DNA from: UBA2199 sp964628035 | GTDB lineage: Bacteria > Acidobacteriota > Aminicenantia > UBA2199 | Length of the DNA stretch: 64,000 bases | NCBI GenBank assembly: GCA_964628035.1 | Contig: CAZVPI010000006.1 | Coordinates: 75,243-139,242, forward strand | Direction: 5' to 3' | In this document: piece after piece, positions 8,499 through 19,415 of the stretch | How positions within the stretch are numbered: the first letter of the stretch is position 1 | How the letters are laid out: each line of letters opens with the position of its first letter | Translations under genes and position numbers: made by a program | The notes under the pieces: generated by a model | Database searches by the model: none | Told to the model about the DNA's origin: nothing | The model's input: only the letters and a program-made list of their open reading frames with translations

Positions 8499-9184
8499 TC
8501 GTGCTGGCACTGGACACCTCCTCGCGTGACGCCTCCGTCGCGGTGCTGCGCGACGGCGGCATCGCCCTGGAATACAATTTCTCCCCGGGCGACGGGTTGT
8601 CGTCGCGGCTGGTCCCCAGCCTGGAATTCCTCCTGCGAAACCTCGGTTTGCGGCTGCCCCAGGTCGACCTGTTCGCCGCCGCCGTCGGCCCCGGTCTGTT
8701 CACCGGCATCCGCGTCGGCCTGGCGACCCTCAAGGGGCTGGATTTCTCGGCCGGCAGGCCCATGATCGGGGTGAACTCGCTGGAGGCCCTGGCCTTCAAG
8801 CTCGCCGGTGATGGCGGCACCGTCGTGCCCCTGATCGACGCCCGCCGCGGCGAGCTCTATGCCGCCGCCTACCGCTTCGAGGCGGGCGGCCGGGCCGAGG
8901 TGCGCCTGAGCCCGAGGCTGCTGGCGCCGGCAGCGGTCGCAGCGGCGCTGGCCGGGCTCGAGGCGCCGGTGCTCGTGGGCGGCGGCGCCGAGAAGCACGC
9001 CGACCTGCTGCGCCGCGCGCTGCCCGGCTGCCGCATCCAGGTCCGTTCTCCTTTCCTGGCCAGCGAGATCGGCCGCATCGCCCTGGAGCGCTTCGCGCGC
9101 GGCGAGGGGCAGGAGCTTCGCCCGGCCTACATCCGCCGACCCGATGCCGAGAGCCGCCGTCCCGCCGACCGAGCCGCGGATTAG
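8495..9184 (+). CDS. tsaB: tRNA threonylcarbamoyladenosine biosynthesis protein TsaB
   Basis: Non-catalytic partner of TsaD in the complex that makes t6A37 in tRNAs reading ANN codons. The 229 residues begin IVLALDTSSRDASVAVL, the ASKHA-fold start of the family. The signatures GPGLFTGIRVGLATLKGL and PMIGVNSLEALA follow, and the C-terminal half is Ala-rich as usual. The GTG start at 8495 overlaps the previous stop; AAAAAGAG upstream is a weak Shine-Dalgarno. rimI begins 41 bp before its end. The tsaB-rimI order is common in bacteria. Confidence 0.93.
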   Translation: MIVLALDTSSRDASVAVLRDGGIALEYNFSPGDGLSSRLVPSLEFLLRNLGLRLPQVDLFAAAVGPGLFTGIRVGLATLKGLDFSAGRPMIGVNSLEALAFKLAGDGGTVVPLIDARRGELYAAAYRFEAGGRAEVRLSPRLLAPAAVAAALAGLEAPVLVGGGAEKHADLLRRALPGCRIQVRSPFLASEIGRIALERFARGEGQELRPAYIRRPDAESRRPADRAAD

Positions 9185-9632
9185 GCCGGCGCGCGCCGCC
9201 GACCTGGACGCCGTGCTGCGCATCGAGCGCGAGCAGTTTTCCCGCCCCTGGAGCCGGGAGTACCTCGCCGCCGAGCTGGGCAACCGCCTGGCCCGCTTCA
9301 CCGTCGCCTGCCCGGGCCGGGGCGAGGATGCGGCCGGCTACCTGCTCTGCTGGCGGATGGCCGGCGAGATCGAGCTGCATCGCATCGCCGTGGCTTCCTC
9401 CTGGCAGCGGCGGGGCCTGGCCCTGCGCCTGCTGGACGATCTGCTGCAATGCGGGCGTTCCTGGGGCTGCGGGCGCATCGTGCTGGAAGTGCGGGAATCG
9501 AACCGGCCGGCGATCGCCCTGTATGAAAGACGGGGGTTCCGCCGCGTCGGCCGGCGCCGGGAGTACTACTCCGATCCCGGCGAGGACGCGCTGGTCTTCG
9601 CCCTCGACCTTGGCGGCCCCGCAGGTCTATAA
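9144..9632 (+). CDS. rimI: Ribosomal-protein-alanine N-acetyltransferase RimI-like (GNAT)
   Basis: Acetyl-CoA-dependent N-acetyltransferase, classically acting on the N-terminal Ala of ribosomal protein S18. In 162 residues the GNAT core is plain: PARAADLDAVLRIE at the start, FSRPWS, LHRIAVASSWQRRGLALRLL with the acetyl-CoA loop (Q/RxxGxA), VLEVRESNRPAIALYERRGF and a final RREYYSDPGEDALVF. It overlaps tsaB by 41 bp in another frame, which supports coupled translation. Its stop overlaps the end of the convergent HD-GYP gene by 6 bp. Other GNAT substrates cannot be excluded. Confidence 0.9.
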   Translation: MPRAAVPPTEPRIRPARAADLDAVLRIEREQFSRPWSREYLAAELGNRLARFTVACPGRGEDAAGYLLCWRMAGEIELHRIAVASSWQRRGLALRLLDDLLQCGRSWGCGRIVLEVRESNRPAIALYERRGFRRVGRRREYYSDPGEDALVFALDLGGPAGL

Positions 9633-10709
9633 GTCCTCGCGCTCGCGGCGGATGCTGTCCTCGATGCTCATTTTCTCCGCGATCCAGAAATCGAGGCTGG
9701 TCTTGGCGAAGACGGCGATGATGTCCGGGTCGAACTGCTTGCCGGAATTCCTCAGCAGCTCGGCGGCGGCGACATCGAAGGGCATCGCTTGCTTGTAGGG
9801 CCGGTCGGAGGTCATGGCGTCGATGGCGTCGGCGACGTGGAAAATGCGTCCGCCCAAGGGGATGTCGCCACCGGCCAGCCCCTCGGGGTAGCCGCTGCCG
9901 TCGTAGGCTTCGTGGTGGTGCAGGACGATCTGGGCCGCCTCCTCCAGGAACTTGATGCGCTTGAGGATGTTGTAGCCGATGGTGGGATGGCCCTTCATGA
10001 TCTCCCATTCATCGGCGGAGAGGGCGCCGGGCTTGCGCAGGATGGCGTCGGGGATGCCGATCTTGCCGATGTCGTGCAGCAGCGCCCCGTACTCGAAGAT
10101 CTTCAGGGTCCTCTTGTCCACGATGCCGGTCAATTCGGCCAGCTTGAGGGTGAAACGCACCACGCGCAGGGAATGGCCCTGGGTCTCGGTGTCGCGGGTG
10201 TCAAGGGCGGTGACCATGGCGCGCAGGGTGAAATTGTAGGTGTGGTCGAGCTCGATCAGCGCCTGCTTCAGTTCGCTGGTCCGCTCCTCGACCATCTTCT
10301 CCAGCTGCTTCTGGTACTCCTTGTTCTCCAGGACCAAACGGCGCTTCTCCAGCGCCTTGCGGGCCACGAAGGCGACCTCGTTGAGCTTGAAGGGCTTGGC
10401 GACGTAGTCGTAGGCGCCCTTGGACATGGCGGAGATCGCCGACTCGATGTCCTTGACGGCGGAGATCATGACCACCATGGCGTCCTCGTCGAGGGCCTTG
10501 ACCTCGTCGAGCAGGTCCAGGCCGGTCTTGCCCGGCATGCGGATGTCCGACATGAGCAGGTCGAAGTCGTTCTCGGCCTTGAACGTCTCCAGGGCCTCGA
10601 AGGCGTTGGCCGCCAGCCGGCACTCGAAGCCCTCGCTCTCGAGGAAATCGCGCAGCAACTCGCGGATGTCCTTCTCGTCGTCGGTGATGAGGATCTTGCC
10701 CTTTCTCAT
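9627..10709 (-). CDS. Response regulator with HD-GYP phosphodiesterase output domain
   Basis: Cytoplasmic regulator that hydrolyses cyclic di-GMP on phosphorylation. The 360 residues hold a receiver domain (1-120; acidic pair DD 10-11, phospho-acceptor Asp55 in LLMSDIRMPG, Lys in KPFK), a coiled linker (about 125-155), and an HD-GYP domain with HDIGKIGIP and HHEAYDGSGYPEGL, so the metal ligands and GYP loop are intact. No partner kinase is adjacent; it is transcribed alone. The start at 10709 lies 7 nt from a -10 element. With the GGDEF receptor at 3407-6346 it gives this window both halves of c-di-GMP turnover. Confidence 0.95.
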   Translation of the reverse strand: MRKGKILITDDEKDIRELLRDFLESEGFECRLAANAFEALETFKAENDFDLLMSDIRMPGKTGLDLLDEVKALDEDAMVVMISAVKDIESAISAMSKGAYDYVAKPFKLNEVAFVARKALEKRRLVLENKEYQKQLEKMVEERTSELKQALIELDHTYNFTLRAMVTALDTRDTETQGHSLRVVRFTLKLAELTGIVDKRTLKIFEYGALLHDIGKIGIPDAILRKPGALSADEWEIMKGHPTIGYNILKRIKFLEEAAQIVLHHHEAYDGSGYPEGLAGGDIPLGGRIFHVADAIDAMTSDRPYKQAMPFDVAAAELLRNSGKQFDPDIIAVFAKTSLDFWIAEKMSIEDSIRREREDL

Positions 10710-10716
10710 TGGGCCT

Positions 10717-10745
10717 ACGATAGCAAATCCAGAAAAAATTGTAAA
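10717..10745 (-). promoter_or_regulatory. leaderless promoter of the HD-GYP regulator
   Basis: TTTACA, 17 bp, TATCGT with TGC before it (extended -10). Seven nt (AGGCCCA) separate it from the ATG at 10709. Confidence 0.72.
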
Positions 10746-10855
10746 TGCGCGCCAGTAAAGAAAGTGATGGGGATAGGGAAAGGGCGAGAAGGCGTCATGT
10801 TGTGATCTTGTTTTTGCAAGTGGCCTAATGAAGCGGGCAGGACGGAAGCATCGAG

Positions 10856-11038
10856 TTCCAAGCACCAAATTCCAGACAGGCTCCAAGCCCCCGTCCCCTT
10901 GGCCGGGACGTTGCGACCCCATGACCCAAACAAAGAAAGGGAGCCCTGAGTGGCTTCGATTTGGACACATCGTCCCCGTAGGGGATTGCCATTTGAGCTT
11001 GGAATTATCTTGGGATTTGGGGCTTGGTGCTTGGAATT
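10856..11038. mobile_element. MITE-like element, copy 1 (about 183 bp, terminal inverted repeats)
   Basis: The left end reads TTCCAAGCACCAAATTCCA and the right end TTGGTGCTTGGAATT, an inverted pair matching over at least 13 bp. Inside, on the minus strand, come CAATCCCCTACGGGGACG, CGAAGCC and TTTGGGTCAT in the same order as in the copy at 39901-40108. It carries no ORF. It fills most of the 407-bp space between the ahcY stop and the HD-GYP gene start. Confidence 0.65.
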
Positions 11039-11116
11039 GCAGTCTTACACATGTTTTACCCTGCCGAAAAAACCGTTTTGGCTGGCCTCAAAACCCTTTG
11101 CCGTGCTTGCTGCCTT

Positions 11117-12541
<1,425 letters not shown>

Positions 12542-12604
12542 GGCATTCTCCAGTTTTTTCATTTGCAGAACAGATTATAGCGGAATGCGGGAAATCGAAC
12601 TACA

Positions 12605-12688
12605 GTGACAAGTGACGAGTGACGAGTGACGAGAAAAAGCCACCGGCGAGCCAGGTCTTTTTCTTCCTTGTTATTTGTCACTCTTCAC
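12605..12688. repeat. inverted-repeat island with four GTGACGA heptamers
   Basis: Four 7-bp direct repeats (GTGACAA then three GTGACGA, 12605-12632) run into GAAAAAG. About 20 bases later the complement CTTTTTC...TTGTCACTC appears (12657-12683). It sits between metK stop and ahcY start. A large imperfect hairpin is possible and could attenuate or terminate the metK message. Confidence 0.7.
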
Positions 12689-12705
12689 AGGTTACTGGAT
12701 CTCGG

Positions 12706-13860
<1,155 letters not shown>

Positions 13861-13899
13861 TCATTCCTCCAGGGGGATCGTCGGATTGGCGGAAACGCA

Positions 13900-13928
13900 A
13901 TCTTAACAAAAAAGGTCCTATAAGTCAA
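13900..13928 (-). promoter_or_regulatory. metK promoter
   Basis: TTGACT, 17 bp, TAAGAT preceded by TGT (minus strand). Predicted leader of about 30 nt contains the GGAGG ribosome site. Confidence 0.75.
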
Positions 13929-13929
13929 T

Positions 13930-14213
13930 GAACTGCGAAGAAAGGAACTTGGCATGCGGCGTATGGCGCAAGGCGGACGGGAAGACGGAAGAGGCGAAGA
14001 AAGGAACGCGGCGGACGGGAAGTAAAGAGGCATCGGTTAACAACCTTTACTTGTGCTTGCGCCGAATCGCCTGCCCGTTTCCTTTCGATCCTGATCGCCT
14101 TTGCCGAACGCCGCCCGCCCTATGCCGAGCTTTTGTTCGTTTCCGTTCAGTCTTTGCATGCTGTTGCCGTCAGCCGTACACCGTGTGCCGTGTGCCGAGC
14201 CCTAGTTCGGTCG
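13930..14213. repeat. GCCGTA-type inverted-repeat island between metK and ggt
   Basis: This 284-bp stretch begins with GGCATGCGGCGTATGGCGC and GGCGGACGGGAAG and ends with complementary-type GCCGTCAGCCGTACACCG and GTGCCGTGTGCCGAGC. Several shorter inverted pairs are nested inside, for example GGTTAACAACC at about 14035. The motifs match those of the 58-bp array. No credible gene is present. Confidence 0.6.
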
Positions 14214-14216
14214 AGT

Positions 14217-15929
14217 TCAATACCCTATCGCGCAGCCGTCCTTCCTGGATTCGCTGGCGCCGATCAGCACCCGCCGCTCCCAGTCGATCCAGATCCCCTG
14301 GTAGCCGCCGAACTCGGAGGCGCTGCGGCCCAGGCGGTGGCCGCGGCGGATCAGCTCGCGCGCGACCTCGGGGTCGACGCCGCTCTCGAGGAAGAGCGTG
14401 CCGCCGTCGCGCATGCGCGAGCCGTCGGGCTCGGAGGAGCCGGCGTGGCGGAAGCGCGGGGCGTCTCCGGCCTCCTGCAGGTTCATGCCGAAGTCGAGGA
14501 TGTTGCACAGCACCTGGACATGCCCCTGCGGCTGCATGTCGCCGCCCATGACGCCGAAGGAGAAGACCGGCCGGCCGGCGCGGGTGACGAAGCCGGGGAT
14601 GATCGTGTGGAACGGCCGCTTGCCGGGGGCGAGGGCGTTGGCGTGGCCGGGGTCCTCGACGTTGAACAGCGCGCCGCGGTCCTGCAGGCAGAAGCCGAGG
14701 CCGTCGGGCACCATGCCCGAGCCGAAGCCGACGTAGTTGCTCTGGATGAGCGATACGGCGTTGAAGTCGCGGTCGACCACCGTCAGGTAGACGGTGTCCC
14801 CCTTTTCCAGGAGCGGGTCCCCGGGCGGCAGCTCGCGGCTGGCGCGCCGGGGGTCAAAAAGCTCCATCCGCTTCCTGGCGTAGGCGGGAGAGATCAGCGC
14901 CTTGTAATCGAAGGCGAAGAAGCGCGGATCGGCGTAGAAGCGGGCGCGGTCCTCGTAGGCGATCTTCTTGGCCTCGACCATGAGGTGCAGGGTCTCGGCC
15001 GTGTTGTGGCCCATGGCCTTGAGGTCATGATCCCGGAGCATGCCCAGCATCTGTAGCACGGCCAGCCCCTGGCCGTTGGGCGGCAGCTCCCAGACGTCGT
15101 AGCCGCGGTACTCGACCGAGAGGGGCTCGACCCATTCGGGGGCGAAGCCGGCGAAGTCCCGGAGCGCGAAAAAGCCGCCCACCTTTTGCGAATAGGCGAC
15201 CATGCGCGCCGCGATCTCGCCCTTGTAAAAGGCGTCGCGGCCGCCGGCGGCCAGGAGGCGGTAGGTGGCGGCGAGCTCGGGATTGCGGAACACGTCGCCC
15301 TTGCGCGGGGCGCGGCCGCCCGGAGCATAGAGCTTCTGGAAGTTCTCGAAGCCGGCGAAGGCCGCGACCGAGCGCTGCCAGTGGAACGCGATCAGCTCCG
15401 AGACGGGAAAGCCCTCCTCGGCGTAGGCGATGGCCGGCCCCAGGATCTGGCCCATCGGCAGGCGGCCGAAGCGCTCGTGCAGGGCGAACCAGCCGGCGAC
15501 GCAGCCCGGGACCGTCCAAGGCAAGGGGCCGGTCTCCGGCATGCGGGCGATCCCGTTCTTGCGGAAATGGGCGAGGTCGAGGGCGGCCGGCGCCGGTCCG
15601 CTGGCGTTCAGCCCGTACAGCTTCGCCGTTCGCGCGTCCCAGACGATGGCGAACAGGTCGCCGCCGATCCCCGACCCCGACGGTTCCATCAGCCCCATAG
15701 CGGCGTTGACGGCGATGGCGGCGTCGACGGCGCTGCCGCCCTTCTTGAGCACGTCGACGCCGATCTGGGCCGCCAGCGGCTGGCTGGCGGCCACCATGCC
15801 GTTGCGGCCGATGACCTCGGAGCGGCCGGAGAACATCCGTCCGGTCAGGCGGTCACCCGCCAGCGCAGAACAGTCGGCGCATGCCCACAGCAAGGCAAAG
15901 GCCGGCAACAGGACCCGGGTTCGTTTCAT
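14217..15929 (-). CDS. ggt: Gamma-glutamyltranspeptidase
   Basis: Exported N-terminal-nucleophile hydrolase that cleaves or transfers the gamma-glutamyl group of glutathione and similar peptides. The 570-residue precursor has a signal peptide (MKRTRVLLPAFALLWACADC, possibly a lipobox at WAC), the large-subunit block MEPSGSGIGGDLFAIVWD and PPNGQGLAVLQML, and the self-cleavage site before Thr379 in GDTVYLTVVDRD, followed by GVMGGDMQPQGHVQV. The usual residue after the nucleophile is another Thr (TTH); here it is Val. Start 15929 begins the signal peptide 6 nt after TATAAT. The divergent neighbour is an M48 lipoprotein. Confidence 0.95.
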   Translation of the reverse strand: MKRTRVLLPAFALLWACADCSALAGDRLTGRMFSGRSEVIGRNGMVAASQPLAAQIGVDVLKKGGSAVDAAIAVNAAMGLMEPSGSGIGGDLFAIVWDARTAKLYGLNASGPAPAALDLAHFRKNGIARMPETGPLPWTVPGCVAGWFALHERFGRLPMGQILGPAIAYAEEGFPVSELIAFHWQRSVAAFAGFENFQKLYAPGGRAPRKGDVFRNPELAATYRLLAAGGRDAFYKGEIAARMVAYSQKVGGFFALRDFAGFAPEWVEPLSVEYRGYDVWELPPNGQGLAVLQMLGMLRDHDLKAMGHNTAETLHLMVEAKKIAYEDRARFYADPRFFAFDYKALISPAYARKRMELFDPRRASRELPPGDPLLEKGDTVYLTVVDRDFNAVSLIQSNYVGFGSGMVPDGLGFCLQDRGALFNVEDPGHANALAPGKRPFHTIIPGFVTRAGRPVFSFGVMGGDMQPQGHVQVLCNILDFGMNLQEAGDAPRFRHAGSSEPDGSRMRDGGTLFLESGVDPEVARELIRRGHRLGRSASEFGGYQGIWIDWERRVLIGASESRKDGCAIGY

Positions 15930-15935
15930 GGCGCC

Positions 15936-15988
15936 ATTATAGAACGCCGCCGCCGCTCCTTGCAATCCGCCCCCCCTTGTGCTATGGG
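15936..15988. promoter_or_regulatory. divergent ggt / M48 promoters sharing one palindromic -35 hexamer
   Basis: The self-complementary TTGCAA at 15960-15965 is the only -35 candidate for both genes. Leftward (minus) it is followed by 18 bp and TATAAT (15941-15936), then 6 nt to the ggt ATG. Rightward it is followed by 17 bp and TATGGG (15983-15988) preceded by TGTGC, then a leader with GAGGAGGAGGTG before the M48 ATG. Confidence 0.65.
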
Positions 15989-16021
15989 AGGGCAGAGGTT
16001 GGGTCGAGGAGGAGGTGAACC

Positions 16022-17461
16022 ATGCAGCGCATTGTCCATCCGGGGTGGATCGCCGGGATCCTGGCCGTGTCCCTGCTGGCCCTGGCCTGCGCCGTCAACC
16101 CGGTGAGCGGCAAGAAGGAACTGATGCTCTTTTCCGAGGCGCAGGAGATCGCCATGGGCAAGGAGACCGACCAGGCCATCCGCCAGCAGTATGGCCTCTA
16201 CGAGGACAAGGCGCTGGCCGAGTATGTCAACCGCGTCGGCCAGAGCCTGGTCCCGTACTCGCACCGCCCGAAGCTGAGCCATTCCTTCGCCGTGCTCGAC
16301 ACGCCGGTGGTCAACGCCTTCGCCGCTCCCGGCGGCTACATCTACGTCACGCGCGGCATCCTGGCGCTGATGAACAGCGAGGCCGAGCTGGCCGCCGTGC
16401 TGGGCCACGAGATGGGCCATGTCGCCGCCCGCCACTCGATGGCCCAGATGAGCGGGCAGCTGTTGGCCCAGATCGGCCTGGTCGTCGGCAGCATCGTCAG
16501 CAAGGACATCCGCAAGTTCGCCGGCCTGGCCAGCGTGGCCACGCAGCTGCTCTTCCTGAAGTTCAGCCGCAGCGACGAGTACCAGGCCGACGCCCTGGGC
16601 ATCCAGTATGCCCGCGCGGCCCGCTACGCCCCTGGCGAGATGCTGCGCTTCTTCAGCGCCCTGGAGAACATGAGCGCCGAGTCGAGCAGCCACAAGATCC
16701 CCACCTTCCTCTCCACCCATCCCATGACCTCCGACCGCATCGCCAAGGTGAAAGCCCAGATCTCCAGCCAGGACGCCAGCCTGACCGTGAAGCGCGACGA
16801 CTACCTGCGGCGCATCGACGGCCTGGTGTACGGCGACAACCCCCAACAGGGCTTCGTGGAGAACGGCATCTTCTATCATCCGCAGATGGCCTTCCAATAC
16901 ACCGTTCCCGGGGGCTGGGTGGTGCAGAACACCCCCATGCAGGTGGTGACGGCGGAAAAGGAGGGGCGGGCGGCCCTGTTGCTTCAGGCGGAGACCACCG
17001 CCCAGGGCCTCGATCCCTACCTGCAGGAGAAGGCCAAGGGGCTCGGCCAGGCCAAGCTGCTGAAGACGGCCCGCCATGCGGTCGGCTCGTTCCAGGCGCG
17101 CCACGCCTGGTTCCACGTGGCGCAGGAGCAGGGTGAGCCCCTGGCCGTGCGCCTCACCTGCATCCGCAAGGACTCCCTGGTCTATTCCTTTGTCGCCCTG
17201 AGCCTCTATAGTGCGGCCGACGTCCTGCACCCTGTCATGGACGGGGCCATCTCCACGTTCCAGGCGGTTCGCGACAGCCGGATCCTGAGCCGCAAGCCGG
17301 AACGGCTGAACTTGGTGCGCCCCGACGGCCGCCAGACGCTGCAGGCCCTGCTCAGCCGCTACGGCGTGGAACAAGCCCATTGGAAGCAGCTCTCGGTCTT
17401 CAACTCCATCCCTCTCGACGCCGTCCCCGAGGCGAACAAGCTGGTCAAGCTGCTGGAGTAG
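16022..17461 (+). CDS. M48 family metallopeptidase, lipoprotein
   Basis: Zinc protease of the Ste24/BepA-like group, here anchored as a lipoprotein and probably acting in the envelope on misfolded or lipoprotein substrates. The 479 residues start with a signal peptide whose lipobox is LALAC (Cys23). The zinc site HEMGH is at 129-133, followed by the third ligand region SRSDEYQADALGI and a helix with HPMTSDRI. The C-terminal 190 residues after about 290 form an extra domain without recognised motif. The ATG is preceded by GAGGAGGAGGTG. It is divergent from ggt. Confidence 0.94.
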   Translation: MQRIVHPGWIAGILAVSLLALACAVNPVSGKKELMLFSEAQEIAMGKETDQAIRQQYGLYEDKALAEYVNRVGQSLVPYSHRPKLSHSFAVLDTPVVNAFAAPGGYIYVTRGILALMNSEAELAAVLGHEMGHVAARHSMAQMSGQLLAQIGLVVGSIVSKDIRKFAGLASVATQLLFLKFSRSDEYQADALGIQYARAARYAPGEMLRFFSALENMSAESSSHKIPTFLSTHPMTSDRIAKVKAQISSQDASLTVKRDDYLRRIDGLVYGDNPQQGFVENGIFYHPQMAFQYTVPGGWVVQNTPMQVVTAEKEGRAALLLQAETTAQGLDPYLQEKAKGLGQAKLLKTARHAVGSFQARHAWFHVAQEQGEPLAVRLTCIRKDSLVYSFVALSLYSAADVLHPVMDGAISTFQAVRDSRILSRKPERLNLVRPDGRQTLQALLSRYGVEQAHWKQLSVFNSIPLDAVPEANKLVKLLE

Positions 17462-17793
17462 GACCAGACGGGGGCGAGCTCGGCAGCCGTTCGCCTGAAA
17501 GTTCCAATTTGGGACAGGCGGACTTGAAAACTCTTGTCTTAAGCCATTTTTCAAGGATTGGCCCTGTAGCAAAATGAAACAGGGCATGCAGCGCGCCTGC
17601 ATTCCCGCCCGCTCCCGGTTATTGGGCCCAGGTGGCGCTGTTTGTCCCAATTTGCTACAAAATAGCCTGCGGGACCACGCCCGCCGGCATGGGAGAGATC
17701 CTGATTTCCTGTTCCCATGGCGGTTTCCGCTCGCGCACCTTGATGGCAGCGGAATTGCTTAACCTTGAGCATGACGTGAGACAGAGGAACCCT
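17462..17793. other. 332-bp spacer, one small hairpin
   Basis: Contains the inverted repeat GCCCTGT/ACAGGGC with an 11-nt loop (17561-17585) and two near-inverted blocks AATTTGGGACA and TGTCCCAATTT (about 17503 and 17642). Open frames here have no plausible coding character. I see no other feature. Confidence 0.5.
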
Positions 17794-18678
17794 ATGATCG
17801 GCGAATGCCTTGAGAAAGCCCCGCTGCAACCGGCCATCCGCGGCAAGATCGCCGATGGCCTCGATTCACCGGTCTCGCGGGCGCGGGTGGTGCTGTGCGG
17901 ATCCAAGCTGGGACGCAGGCTGTCGACGCTGACCGGCCGGGAAGGAACCTTCCTGTTCAGCCGCCTGCCGCCAGGCGTCTACACCTTGGAAGTCAACTGC
18001 AAAAATTTCAGCAAGCTGGTCCAGCGGGGCATTTCCGTCCAGGATGACGCCATAACCGGAGTGGACATGAAGATGGACCTTCAGGAGGATTCGCGCTCGC
18101 TGAAGCTGAGGTCGCTGCGCCTGAACTATGTCGCCGGCGAGCCCGGGGGCGCGGCCGCCGCCCATGCCGGCTTGACCTGCGGGAACGTCGAGGACGCGCT
18201 GGCCGGGCTGCGGCTGGAGAGGACGCTGTTCCACGCGCCGGACGAATGCGTCCCCGGCCGCAAGGCCGTCGTCGAGTTCGGCCTGTTCCAGAACCTGAAG
18301 GGCAGGCTGGTCTGCCGTCTGCTGGAAAGGGGGAACGGCCTGTTCCTTCCCGACCAGGCCGCCCTCTGGCTGCAGGCGGAGCTGCGCGCCGGCAGCGGCC
18401 TGGTCGCCACGCTCACGCCCTCGGCGGTAGCGCTGGAGGGGCCCCGATACCTGAAATGGCAATGGGAGTTCGTTCCCGGCCCGGCCGGGCCGGTGACGTT
18501 GCGCCTCGGCTTGAGCGTCCGCGTCGTGATCAACGGCGGCGAGTGCGTCGATCGCGATCTTCTGACCCTGGAGCACAACCTGACCGTCCATCCCAGCCCG
18601 CTGGCGGCCTGGCGCTGGCGCCTGCTCGGGGCGCTGAAACGGAAGCGGCGCTACCGGCCGCCGCCGGAGAAGGAATGA
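17794..18678 (+). CDS. Protein with carboxypeptidase-regulatory-like domain, function unknown
   Basis: The 294 residues begin with a CarboxypepD_reg-type beta sandwich (about 13-90: IRGKIADGLDSPVSRARVVL, then FLFSRLPPGVYTLEV and VQRGISVQDDAIT). The rest (about 110-270) looks all-beta and ends in a basic tail. No signal peptide, membrane span or enzyme motif is visible, which is unusual for a domain mostly found in exported proteins. The ATG at 17794 follows CAGAGGAA. An in-frame extension to 17632 exists but looks non-coding. A signal-anchored unknown protein follows 49 bp downstream. Confidence 0.72.
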   Translation: MIGECLEKAPLQPAIRGKIADGLDSPVSRARVVLCGSKLGRRLSTLTGREGTFLFSRLPPGVYTLEVNCKNFSKLVQRGISVQDDAITGVDMKMDLQEDSRSLKLRSLRLNYVAGEPGGAAAAHAGLTCGNVEDALAGLRLERTLFHAPDECVPGRKAVVEFGLFQNLKGRLVCRLLERGNGLFLPDQAALWLQAELRAGSGLVATLTPSAVALEGPRYLKWQWEFVPGPAGPVTLRLGLSVRVVINGGECVDRDLLTLEHNLTVHPSPLAAWRWRLLGALKRKRRYRPPPEKE

Positions 18679-18727
18679 GCGGTGCCGCCCCCGGGCGGCC
18701 CGGCACGAAAATAAAAAGGAGGCAACC

Positions 18728-19360
18728 ATGAAAAAAAGACTGGTACAACTGCTGGTGGGGGTCATCTTGCTCGGAGTCTGCATCGTCGGCCTGCATGCCG
18801 TGATCACGCTCAACGATCCCGAGACGCCGTTCCCCGGCAAGACCAGCATCCAGATCGGGGACCTGATCACCGAAAGCGCCTCGGAGCTCCTGCAGTCGGC
18901 GGCCGATGCGTTCCTGCTGCTGAACGAAGTGGAGATCGCCGGCCGCAGCGGCCTGAACGTCAACGCCGCCCTGCAGCGGGCCGACATGGCCGCGGCCCGC
19001 ATCGAGCGCACCCTGATGATCTTCCGCGAGATCATCCTCAGCGGCCGCGAGGCGGGGTATGAACCCCGGCGCATCGGCAAGCTCAGGAATTTCGATTACG
19101 CGGATTTCGCGCGGCAGAACGGGCTGAGCCCGGAGACGATGACGGAGGTGTCCTCCTACTTGAAGCAGGGCAACGTTCTGGGATTCTATCGCCGCCATGT
19201 CGTCAACCTGAAGCAGCTGCAGGAGATCCTGCTGCGCATCCGCGCGGACCTGAACGCGGGCCGCGTCCCCGAGAACCGCGTGCTGTGGTCGCTGCTGCAG
19301 CAATACGACCGCACCCTGATCTTCGGCAACTACGCCTCGATGGTGTTCTACAAGATCTGA
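18728..19360 (+). CDS. membrane-anchored or secreted protein of unknown function
   Basis: A 210-residue protein that I cannot assign. It has MKKR, then one hydrophobic segment (about 5-25) with no clear cleavage site, then a helical, Leu/Glu/Arg-rich soluble part with regular heptad-like spacing (about 45-200), suggesting a helical bundle outside the membrane. AAAAGGAGGCAACC before the ATG is one of the best ribosome sites in the window. It follows the carboxypeptidase-regulatory-like gene in the same direction and precedes the permease gene, which has its own promoter. Confidence 0.72.
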   Translation: MKKRLVQLLVGVILLGVCIVGLHAVITLNDPETPFPGKTSIQIGDLITESASELLQSAADAFLLLNEVEIAGRSGLNVNAALQRADMAAARIERTLMIFREIILSGREAGYEPRRIGKLRNFDYADFARQNGLSPETMTEVSSYLKQGNVLGFYRRHVVNLKQLQEILLRIRADLNAGRVPENRVLWSLLQQYDRTLIFGNYASMVFYKI

Positions 19361-19379
19361 CCCTCGAGGTCCGCGGCGA

Positions 19380-19407
19380 TTGCCTTTTCCCGTCATTCTG
19401 CTATGAT
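19380..19407 (+). promoter_or_regulatory. leaderless promoter of the permease gene
   Basis: TTGCCT (19380-19385), 16 bp, TATGAT (19402-19407) with TGC before it. The ATG is 8 nt further on at 19416. Confidence 0.7.
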
Positions 19408-19415
19408 GGGACGCG

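Noticed and set aside
13861..13899. SAM riboswitch upstream of metK
   Set aside because: The leader is about 30 nt, far too short, and lacks the conserved stem-loops.
17574..17762. 62-codon plus-strand ORF in the spacer before 17794
   Set aside because: No ribosome site, no recognisable fold, Arg/Pro-rich composition as expected from random GC-rich sequence.
17632..17793. 54-codon N-terminal extension of the carboxypeptidase-regulatory-like protein
   Set aside because: The extension has no coding character or ribosome site, whereas the ATG at 17794 follows AGAGGAA.
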